Below, piece by piece: positions 23,905 to 35,300 of a stretch of 64,000 nt of DNA. The stretch lies in the NCBI GenBank assembly GCA_033063855.1, contig CP093831.1:13082001-13146000 (forward strand), in the 5' to 3' direction. A program made the translations under genes and the position numbers. Numbering within the stretch: position 1 is the stretch's first letter; each line of letters starts with the position of its first letter. Below the pieces are notes generated by a model. That model made no database searches. It was not told the DNA's origin and saw only the letters and a program-made list of their open reading frames with translations. The DNA comes from Smittia aterrima. Its lineage: Eukaryota; Arthropoda; Insecta; Diptera; Chironomidae.

Positions 23905-25222
23905 CTTTATCGTTATTGTGGAAGCTAAGAGACTTTATATTTAGTCGACCTACGCGTTGTTCAAGCTGATTGACCGGAAAATCTTCTCCTTAGTAAGTCT
24001 CTTGGACCGTGAAGAGTAGTCACACAAACCCGGGACGCTGCTCGAACTCTTTGAAACACATAATTTATGAACCGAGATGAAAATTCTAAATTATGAACCT
24101 TTTTTCCTTTCTATTTGCTGTTGATATTTATTTTTTGAGCTTTCAGCGTTCTTCTTTCGCTATCAAAACTTTTATGCCATTTAAACTTTTCTGCTCTCAC
24201 GATGTCTACTCGCAGGACGAGACAAAAGCAAAAGTTTTTTTCTGCCATTTTAAGAGACTTAATTAGATTTCTTTCCCTTTTTTTCCTTGTAGAGATCATT
24301 CGGTTGGAGAAGAAATGAAATAGAAAAGTTTCTGAAAGTTTCTCTATCTAATGCAGAATAACTCGACTAATGTTTCAAACTGAATTTCTCAAATTGGCAA
24401 CATAAACTTCACCGGGGGGAGATAATTTGAGACTGTCAAGTTTTCTTTTAAATCCCGAAAATTATGTTGAATGCTTTCGATTCAACGCAAAGTGCTGTTA
24501 AACGAGAGGAAAGAGTTTTCAAAACAAAAGCACAACGTGTAGATAACGTTCGCACATACTTTACTCAAATGTTTTTATCATCGAGCTCGCACTCGTGCCA
24601 AACGAAAAGAAAAGAAGAAGAATTCGGTTAATTTATTCATAAATCTGCATACTGAGAAACGTGGTTTATTGTGAAGGGAAAAGAAACAACCTGAATGTAA
24701 ATTCAATCGTAAATAAATCACTTTGAAGCTTAAATGCTTAACTCAACGATAAAGCGAGAATCATGAATTAGCTGAGCTTTATCGAGAGACCGAAGGGAAA
24801 TTTGCATAAGCGGCCTTTGCTCTCCTGTCCCACTCAGTGCTCGCTAGTTTTTTTGTGGTTTACTACACTTTGTGGGATAAATAAAAAAAACTTTTCCCTT
24901 CTCAACATTTTGCAGCAGCGAAACCAAAGCCTTTTCTTTTCCTTCTTTTTTTCTGATTTTATGACTAAAAGGGTTAGTTGCTTTAAAATATTTATGTCGA
25001 TCCCTTTGACGGTCCATTTATTTATTTGCTTTTCCTTCAACTCTTCTGAAGCTCTTCTGAAGCTAAAACAAATCTCGCTTCGTGCTGGCAAGCGGGAGAG
25101 AAAGATTTACGAGAGGAAGATTTTTTCCAGTGAATTTCATAAGAATTTCCTTTTCCCGAAGTACTTTGAAGCTTTGAAGTGTTTGGCTCCTCTCCTCTCT
25201 TCTTCTCTAAATAAAAGGGATT

Positions 25223-25244
25223 CGAGATTTAAGATTAAATCTCG
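25223..25244. repeat. Palindrome with 10-bp arms and a 2-bp loop
   Basis: The left arm CGAGATTTAA and right arm TTAAATCTCG are exact reverse complements separated by GA. A 16-nt stretch beginning one base upstream (TTCGAGATTTAAGATT) recurs at 28809-28824. Confidence 0.75.
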
Positions 25245-28200
25245 AGATTTATTCTCCGTTTTCAAAACTAATTTTCCGAGATTTTCATGCTGAGAATTTT
25301 TATCTAGTGTTTATTATTCTCTTTATTGACCTTTTCTAAACTTTTCTTCCGTTCGCTTTGCTCTTTCCTTTTTTTTATTAAATCTGAATGGACGTCGGAC
25401 ATCTCTTAAATCCTCATTTTGCACATAATGTGCTTATCTTCATTATGCAAGCCATAAAGCAGCTTTAAACTGTCCTTGTTCTAGTAGAAAGCAACTTTAG
25501 TCGTCCTCAATAAGATAAAATTGAAATGATATCGTTAGCGAAACGGAATTAATGGCCTTCATTTTTCTCAGCGTCGGAATTAATTAAACTGCATCACAAT
25601 GACAACCAACCGTTGATGGGATAATAAAGAGCTTCGAGGGAGCTTCAAGTATCCTAATACTAGACAGATAAGGACCCTCAAAGATGAAATAAAATTAAAA
25701 TTTATAGACGGTCGAATAAGAGAATGAGAGGACAAGAAAGGCCTCTCTTAAGAGCTATTGAAAGATTTGACCATAAATCAAAGAACTCAGCTGTCTCGAA
25801 AACGCTTTCATGATTCTTTGATGAAATGTTTCTGTTTAGTGCTTCACGCTTATGGACGTTTCATGCTGTAATGGCCGTTAAATGCTGTTACCAACCTTAA
25901 AGAGCTTTTTATTTGCTTTAATTTGCAGAAGAACTTTTCGCATTTTACAAAAACTTTCTCTCTCGAATCGACAGCATTTTCAATTAGAATCTAAAAACAA
26001 ATAAAAAGCTTCAATTAAAGTTAGAGCTTTTTCGTGTTTTTCTCGATCTGCAATTGGCGGTAAAAGTTTTTCTCGCTTCGTTTCGAAGAGTGCTGTTAGT
26101 CCAGATTTGGGCATTAAAGGTCTCCAAGGCAACATCAAGCTGGGTAAGTATGTATGATGTTACACGGAGGCCCATAAAATGCGAGAATATTTTATGTGCA
26201 AGCGACATTTGGGTTTACGTTTCATCTTATTTCCAGAGATTTCCAAGTGTTTATCTTTTGACGTTCATCCATAAGTCCGTGAAGCGTAAAATTTCTCCGC
26301 TTTTCCATTTCCTTCTGTTCATTCGAGGTAAGCGCACTGTAAATTTTGCACGGATTTGAGCTTTGCCAGCAATGAACGATGCCGCAGACGTGGACGGGTT
26401 GGTAAAATTTTAAATAAGTTTACATGAAGGAAGAGAAAATTATTTCTAAACACGTCGCTGGTTTCTTATTTGCGAAAGGTTTCTTCGAGAATTAAACTAT
26501 CCGGAAGATTAAACCTGATTGTGCTGATGTAAAAGTGCACGAAACTTTTTCTACGAGGAAGCCTTTGATCTCTGAACTAACAACTTCTGGTTTGTGATGA
26601 TTAGTTTAGTTTCTGAAAGGAGAAAAGTCCCTTCAGTTACTTTAGTCTTAAATTGCTCGATTATTTCTTTCTAGTTCTGTACTTACCGTAAGAAAACAAA
26701 AAAAAACAACGAAGATGAGAAAGAAGCGTAATCCTCTGTATTGAAAGTTAGTATTTAGTAAATTACTTGTTTTTCTTTGGCTCGTGTCTCGTTTGTGTCT
26801 CGGAAACTAAGTTTTTTTTTCATCTTCTAGGAAAGGAGAGGTGAAGTCGATAATTAAACCGACTACAGTGAAACTTGCTCTTCTTCTCCTAAAAGTTCAT
26901 ATTAGTTGATGAAGAAAAACTCTCGGGAAATGGTTTTCTCTCTGATTGTAGAACAAAACGAACACTCGTCGGTTGAATATTTAACCCAGAAAAAGCAAAA
27001 AATCAATAACAATCATGAAATTTAAATTAATTTTATCAATTCATCTGCTAATTGCCCGACATCACAATCAAATTCCATGATATAAATTAATTTAAATATT
27101 TGCCCGCGACTTTGATAAATTTCCAATTCGGTGACAACAATGATTTATGACGTTTTCTTCGAAATCGATTAAACTCCTTTCGCCCAGGATTGATATTCAA
27201 ACGGTAAATTGTCAAAATAATTGAGTTTAATTGTTATTTATTTCCAGAATTTTCTTCAAAAGAGAAGAATCAGGTCAAATATAACATCACGATTCGTCAT
27301 AAATCATTTTTTGCTTTCGCTGGTAAACAAATTTAAATTTTCCGAGAGTTTAAATTCATCACACGTCATCACGGAGCGAAAAATATTTTGCTCCACATCG
27401 ATCAGAAAATTTTCCGCATAAAACGAATCACAGAAAAATAATTAAGGAACTTGAATGCAAGCTGACGTTATGCATCCAACATTTTTGACGATATCGAATC
27501 AAATATCCGTTCCGAGAAAGCCTTTACGTGTGACCTACTTTTCATTATTTGACAGAGCATTGCGAAACAACATGGTCATAAAACAAAGCCTTACACAATT
27601 GCACTGGACATCATGCGCTATCAAAAACCACAAAATTTCATTCTCGAACGCACAGTTCTAGCTAACGAGGGGGAGTTTGTGAGATCAAGTGGTTAGAGTT
27701 GGGGCGAAAGCGCTTTGTGAAGCGAAATGTTTAGAACGCTTTTTGTAGTCGGTAAGAGCATCATTGCATGATAGTTGAAAATTTGCAGTTTTCATCAGAG
27801 AATATCATTACTGAAACTTATGCTGCTTCTGCTTCTGCTCAGAGGGTGTTTTTGTTTGCTTTGAGAGGATACAGAATTTGATATGGTTCAAATAACCAGT
27901 TGACCGTATATTATGTATCAACATTAAATGATTTACGTTCGCCCAGGAAGTTTTCGGGAATGTTTGAGCGATGATGGAATGTTAAGAATTAGTTTGGTAT
28001 ACGAAGCTGGTAAACATCATCGAGGAATCATCCAAGCTCTTCATCAATACGAATATCTAACTATGAAGTCGTGATTATTACGATAGCTGATTTTCTCGAG
28101 CTTAAGTGATTAAAGCCGACGGTGAAGTTGCTTAGGATGAGAGTTGTTTTTTGCGTGGATTACTTTTCACGTCTCAATGATTTTATCAAAAACAATCTCA

Positions 28201-31200
28201 GAGATTTCTGGTGAATCCTTCAGGTTGTGAAGCTTAATATTGAAGCCGTGAGCATATCTGACATTACAGCATCGATTTAATGGTTCTGAGTTTGAGAAAA
28301 CAACGGTAAACATCCGAAATATATTCTCTCGACATCCGCCTTATTGTTTCTGCTCAAGAGCGTTGATTAATTCTCCGTAAAATTCGCTGGTGGCGCGAGC
28401 TTGCTTATTAACTCAATTTGTAGGCACCAGCAAGGCAAGCAGAAATGTTTTTCCTTTATCGTCGTCATATATTCGACATCTGCTCTTAAGCTAAAACTTC
28501 CTCGTGATGCAACATTAATTTTTATCGAGCGCTCTTCCTATTGAATTGAAAAATTATCCGTGTTAGTTTACTTTGTTCGTTTATCCAACGGATCGACGAC
28601 GAAGAGAAAGGAAGAGAAGGTTAAAGTTCATTCCGTTCAAAGCGGAAGGGAGAGAAGTGAATTCCATTTTAATTAACTTCCCAGGCTCTCCTACGAAAAA
28701 AATTCTTTGTGTTGACTTCCACTCCTTTATTTCAAGAGTCCTTGAATTTAAATTAAAATAAAACAGAGCGAGTGATGGTGCAATGAAAGAAAGCACGATT
28801 TTGTCACGTTCGAGATTTAAGATTTAATGAGAATAACGTGAATAAATTATGAGTTGAGAAGTCGACGTACTCTTTCGCGACATTCTTCATGTTGATTTGA
28901 GATTTCTACGTCACATTTAAGTCGCAACATTATTGCTGACATTCTGCGATTGTAAATAAGTAAAAGAGACTTTAAGTCGTTCAACTTGTCGTAAAATATT
29001 GAATTTAGGCTGGAGAGGAGCACATCTCTACCTTCGCTGAATTTATGAGAAACGTTTGTGAAAATGGCACTTTTGATGTCTTGAGGGAAATTATTTTATT
29101 CGTCAAGGAAACTGAAATGATGAGTTTTCCGCTTGATATATTAAAGTGTTCATGAGAGGCTGCTCAGGTTGTTGAGGGAAGCTCTGGAATATATTCGAGG
29201 AAGATTAAATATCAAAAGAAGCTTTATAATGACATAAAATCTTTTCCTGCAAATTAGTTTCGAAACTTTTGAATGAAAGTTTAGGGAAATTGATATTGAA
29301 GTCATATGATATTCTAAACTTTTCTCTAAATGACGAAACTTTCATTTCTTGACTTCCTTCTCTTATATTCCGTTCGTTTGTGACATTACGTAAGTGAAAG
29401 CTGAATGGATGCCGACAGTGGAATTTCATCTGCAGTAGAATTTTTAATGCAAGAATGTGTCACAAAATGTGAATTCCAGGTGCTGTCAATGCAGAGCGAC
29501 ATCAGAACAAAAGAAACTACGAATTGGAATGATTTTTATCCTCAATTTTCAAGCTTTTGCTCTAAGCAACGGAAGGTTAATGTGCGGATGGAATTATGCT
29601 GCATCAAGAAAAAATAAATTCGCCTTACAGCTTTCCGTTGCAAAAGGCTTAATGGAAAAAAAAGAGAGGAATGCTTTGAATTCCCATGAAAGAATTATAT
29701 TGCTTGTGTGTTTTTCCCTTGAAAAAAAAAAAAGTTTTCATCCCTCCCAGACTCATTATACTCTTGGATCTGAAAAGCAAACAAAAGCTTGCAGCTAGAA
29801 ATGGAAAAGTACTGCAATGAATTGAAATTTTTTCAACATGAAAGGGGAGGAAACCATTTGAATTCAGATTCGCTTCATCCATGAAATGTAATTCAAAGAG
29901 CGAACGACAAAAAATAAGAAGAATAGAAAGAGGTGCAAAAGAAGTCGATTTGACAATCTCCGTTTAAAAAGTCACTCAAAACGATTGCAGAGTCACACAA
30001 ATTCTTTCAGCCAATTCTATTTTCCATTAATAATTCCCAAGCAATAATCTCTTTAGACGTCTTCAAGTGTCTCAGCAGTCAACAGTTTTCAAAGATTTAT
30101 TTCCTGCAATGATCTCAAATGAATATTGAGTAATAAAACGAGGCAAGCTAACCATACCAAGTCTCAAGCTGTGTCCAAAAAAATATCGTTGCATATTCCA
30201 CACCAGCCATTTGATCCCACAAGCGCGGTGTCATATTCCGCAACCATGCAAACTTCCAACTCGCATATGCTGTATATTTCTCATCGCTCTCCTCTGTGTT
30301 AAGGAAATACATAATAGAGCGTTTTTCGTCGCCTCCTAAGTATGAATGGGTATGGGAGGGAGAGCGAGGAAAGAGTTTTGTGTGAAAATTGTTTCCTGAT
30401 GTTGATTTTGAATTTTCATGTAGATTGAGTGAGTTTCATGACGGTATCATGCGACTTGAGAAGAGTTGTGCAACTTTACACTTTCCGAAAAGTTTATAAT
30501 GTTATCAAGAAATTTGATTTAAAATTGAAACTGAAGTTATGAGAGAAATTGAGTGACGGAACTTTAAAGGTTAAACAGTAAACACATTCGTGAAGATGAA
30601 GTTATAGCAGAATAATTAAGCTTCGCTTTCCTTCTTTTGTTATTTCCGTTTCCTTTGCTTTCCTGTAAGCGCATTTGAGAATTTATGTAAAACATCGCGA
30701 TCATTAACGTTCGTAGTTCTTTGTCAGATGAAAACTTTTGTTTGACTTTCAATCCGGATTTTCCGAGCGTAAAAAGACTCATTACATGACGCGCTCGTTG
30801 GCAACGATTCGTTGCAAGAACGAGCAAATGCAGAAATTTTATTTTCAATTCCCAACACTCGCGATACTTTCGTTTAAAGCTATTAAACTCTTGAGCACTT
30901 TAAATGCTCCAAATAGTTGCTCGAAAATTACTTTTCATTGCCCTTTTAAGGGTCTTAATGAAACATTTTTTTATTTATTTTCTCCATGAGATTTTCAAGC
31001 TTAAATGTCCTTACATTACCATAATTTAACAAATTATTTCCAACCTAGTAGTTTTCTCCTTCTCATACTCGATAGGCTTTTGTTCAGTCGACATCGCCAG
31101 GAATTAATTATGCATGTGAAAGTTTCCACCCGCTCGAAGAGGAGAAAAGCGTTTACTTCCGGAAAGGAAAATTTCACTCAACTTAATCATGGAAAGTTTT

Positions 31201-31810
31201 TAATTTAAATGCCTTCAATAGAGCTCGAAGCAAAATGCAAGAAATATATTTCTCAAGATGAACTCGAGAGACCGCCAATTTGACCATCAAAGAAAAAAGT
31301 TTTGGTTGAGCTGCTCTGAGTTTAAAATTGTCGTTGAGACTTGTTTATTGAGTTGGTTCCGCAAATGAGAAAATAAAATTTATCCACTTGAAGCATTTTT
31401 TCCTTTTCGTTTGGCAACGGTTTCTCTTCAGAGCAACCCGCAGCTGAATATTTCGCTTCAAATACTTCAAAGGAAAGAAAAACATGATAATTTCATTTTC
31501 ACCTCGTGCAATATTTTCTGTTCTTTGCCTTTTCCTCTCTTGATCTCTTCCTCTCCGAGAAATCGAATTTTCATCTCAATTTCACTCTGTTTTCCGAATG
31601 AACAGCAACATCATTTCCAATCAAGAGCTTCCATCTCTTGCGCAATGCGATTGTTTACATTTTTTTTTGTTTCAAACAGTTCCTCGTTTCTCACTTTGCT
31701 TGCTCAAAAGTTTGGAAAAGCGTTTTGCTCTTTCGAAAACGTTGATGCTGGATGAGGGAAGATTTCATTATAAAATTTGCTCTCGTTCGCATTTCGTGCT
31801 CAGTCTCGCA

Positions 31811-31825
31811 GCGGCCTCCATCTTG
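31811..31825 (-). promoter_or_regulatory. YY1/Pho-like site about 0.55 kb upstream of the Dscam2-like start codon
   Basis: On the minus strand the sequence reads CAAGATGGAGGCCGC, one base from the extended YY1 site AAGATGGCGGC. In insects Pho, the YY1 homologue, binds related sites at promoters and Polycomb elements. A single match is weak evidence. Confidence 0.3.
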
Positions 31826-32376
31826 TACGGATCGGAAAAAGGACATCGTCGCATCATCAACTCATAAATTGGATTTTTACTGAGTGACAAGTGAATTACT
31901 TAAAAAGTCAATCGTTGGATTACTTTATTCATTTGAATATTTTTCTTTCTTTAAAAAAAAAAAAAGTTGAACGAGCGATGTTGCTAAAAAATGTTTTTAA
32001 AGCTCCGCTCTCTTAAAGCGATTTGAGCGATTCCTTTTTTTTTGGAGAACAAAAGTGACATATCATGTTAATGAAATGAGCATTCAGTGTTTGTCACCGA
32101 AGAATGGAATAAAAATTTGCATAAATTTACGATAAAATGAAGACGAGTTTACTCAGAAATCAATGCTCGAGTGAATATTGAAAATGTATTAATGGATAAA
32201 TGAAGATTCATTGGAAATAACTGTGTGAGCAATGAATTATTGAGGAAATAATTAATGGCCTTTTAAGAAAAAAAAGTGAAAGAAGTGTCACGAGAAATTT
32301 AATAAATGAAAATATAGCGGGAAAAGTTCGAAGCATAAAGTCGGATTTTATTAGTTGCTGGATTTGCGGAGAGAAA

Positions 32377-35300
32377 ATGATTTTTCTTTTTATTATCGTT
32401 CATGCTTTCGTTGTTGGTAAGTTGAGTGGCGCTTCTAGGAAAATTTAAAGTTTGTTTAATGGATGAAGCGAATTGCTTTCAAATGAAATAGCAGATTGAT
32501 GATATTTTCCTAGACTTCTTCAGAATTATGTAACGTTGCTTCAAAAATTGGTCTCGAAGAGAAAGGAATTTATCAAGCTTGACAAATTACAGCTGAGAAA
32601 TATTTCTAAAGAACTGAATGAAAGAGAAACAAAGATAAATTCCGGGTCAATGGTTGAGTTACACAGAATGCCCTGCCTGAACGAAAGTCAACCCGTTTCC
32701 GCCAATAGGAAACTTTTCGAGAGCTTCTCGTAATTTATAAAAGTCGTTTTGTGAGTTAAGAACTTAAAAAATGTTAAATCTTTCCAAAGAAGGAAAAAGT
32801 TTAGGATTACAAAAGAAAAGAGTGAAAGTGGAAATAAAAATTCCTTGCTCAAATATTTTCTGAAAAAATTTGACCTTGAAGTCAGCAGCGAATTCAATTT
32901 TGTGGCTTCAATAAATCAATTTTTCCTCCTGAGATCAAAAGCTCTTTCAATCAAATGGAATACAAACAAGTACATTGAAAGAAAAAAAGATCGCGGAGCT
33001 TAAAAGCACAAATATTAAAATGATTTCGCAAACAGTTCTTCAATTACCATTTCTTTTGAATAATTTCTTAAGTAAATATTTCTTTTACATAACCAAAGAC
33101 TTTCTATTGCGATATCCAACTCAAGAGCTTGTTCAATGATTCTCCGGGATGAAATTATTCTATTCCACAAGAGAATTCCGCTTGAATTGTAATTGTAAAG
33201 TTATCATCGCGCTCATGATCGCGAATAAAATAACAATGAGCATAATTGATGAGAGAAACATTCTCGGCATTTTCCATTTGTTTTCCTTTGCATTCGGTAA
33301 AGTAGAAACCTTGATACTGTTGCTGGTTTTATTTATAAATAATGTATGTAAAGCGTGTCTCTTGCCTTTGCCATAATCTTATTTCATTTGACTGATGATG
33401 GTGAAAACGAGAATATTAAATTATGCGTCGAAAGGAGGAAACGAGAGAAGAAAACGAAAGAGATTTAATGTCGGATGAAATTTCCATTTCACAAGCGATT
33501 CTCCAATCGATTTTCTATCTTCAGAGCAAAGAGAGTGTCACTCTTGAAACTAATTCCTCTTTAATGCATCGATTGCAAAATCCATCTCATATCAAGTGTC
33601 GGTAACACAGAGTTTTTTTTGCCAAGCTCACTCACTCACAGAGTCATCATCCAAACAAAGCGTTTCACCACCGAGACAATAAATGTTTTCTGACGATGAC
33701 ATGAACGAGAATTTCTCACGATTTGTTCGTGATTTGGGTTTTGAATTATAAGATTGCATTATAAGGCTGGGAGCATGCAAAGAATTCTTGATATTGAAAA
33801 GTGAGGGATCAAAATAAATAACATCAGAGGGAAAGAGGCAGGCAATGGATTTGAATACAAAACTTAAACCTCAACAGAGACTGAAAAGATTTGTCAAGAT
33901 TTGCTTTCTCTGTTGCAAGAGGAAGTCATCGGGAAAGCTAAGAATGGCAAGAAGTTTTCATCATGTAAACATATTCAACTGAAATTGGAGAGAGTTTGAA
34001 GCATGATGTTTAGAAATTCAATTTTCAAAATCATGTCTGAGTCTCAGACTCTGAAACAAAATTGAAATATGTCATTGAAAAACTAATTATCTCCTTGATT
34101 TCATTAGATCTTGTTCAGACTTCAAACTCATATGACAACATCGGCCCAACTTTTGATTTCGAGCCTCCAACGCGCTTAGACTTCACCAACAACATTGGTG
34201 GGCGTGTTGATTGCATAGCAAGAGGAATTCCCACACCCAACGTCGAGTGGTTTGATAACGAGAACAACCCCGTCGGCTCGATACAAAATGTAAGCAGAAG
34301 CTTTGCACATGTCGTCGTCTGCTATTTGTTTCAAATGCAACATTTAAATTTCAGATTCGGCATATTCTCGCTAACGGGTCGCTCTATTTCCCCCCCTTTC
34401 AAGGAGAAAGCTTCCGACAAGATGTTCATTGGGCTTCATACAAATGCATTGCTGTAAACTCAATAGGAACAATAGTCTCAAGAGATGTTTTTGTTAAAGC
34501 AGGTAAGAGATTACAATCGACGAGTGTTTAGGATTCATTAGTAAATTTCAACAATTGAGTTCCTTTGAGAAGCATAACGAACAACTCCTCAAATGTCCAG
34601 TTAACCAAATCTTTGTTCTTGATGTCAAAAGCTTAAGGCTCAACAGGATTTCCATTACTGATATTAAATCTTACAAGATTCAAACGAAATCAATGCGGAA
34701 ACCCTCAGAGTACAACTACAATTTGTCGAAAACTTTTTCTTCTCCTAAATTCAGTGTTACCACGGATGACTGTGAAGCAAAGCAAAGCAACAATAATCAT
34801 CTATAAAGAGAACTCAGACATTTTATACGATCTAAAAAAACATTAAAAATCGTTCTTTACGAGGAAATTGCGAAAGGAGAAATAAATTTGCATAAATTTC
34901 CATTTATTCAATTGAGTCTGAGTACGAGTAGGAGGAAGGAAAAAAGTTTCATTGTAGCTCAGAAGAATCACACACAGAATAAAAAAAAATCAATTGAGCA
35001 CGAAGTTGGATGCTTAAAGAGTTTTGCGGTTTCCTTCTTTTCTACTTTCCATTCACGTCGCTTATCTTTGATCGCAATTGAGTAGAAAAGAATTCTTTTG
35101 AATTTAAAATTCCTTTCATGCGAACATACATCGTTTGGTTAATGAACGCTTTCCCGTATTTCTCCTTTGTGTGGATATGCTGATGACTATCAAGCTCTTA
35201 ATTAAAAATTTACAACACATCGGCTATCTCGAATCTCAATTTGATTTTAATTTTCAAATGCTTCCTCTAATCAACGTTTCCTTGCAGTTATTCATCAGCG

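Larger units (their letters stand above)
18710..32376. other. 13.7-kb gene-free stretch upstream of the Dscam2-like gene
   Basis: No exon chain can be built here on either strand. The longest open frames (24802-25293, 31411-31755) are Phe/Lys/Ser-rich, with homopolymer-like composition and no domain pattern. The stretch is AT-rich with many A/T runs, short palindromes and scattered GAGCTTTC words. Its position between a minus-strand gene and a plus-strand neuronal adhesion gene makes it a natural home for regulatory DNA and perhaps untranslated first exons. No transposon protein remnant was seen. Confidence 0.6.

Noticed and set aside
24802..25293. 163-codon open frame in the gene-free stretch
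   Set aside because: Composition is dominated by Phe, Ser, Lys and Leu from T- and A-rich runs. There is no domain pattern and no plausible splice partners; the opposite strand is equally open in part (24834-25091).
31411..31867. Overlapping frames of 114 and 89 codons upstream of the Dscam2-like gene
   Set aside because: The two frames overlap each other, are Ser/Phe-rich and look like AT-rich chance frames; no family recognised.
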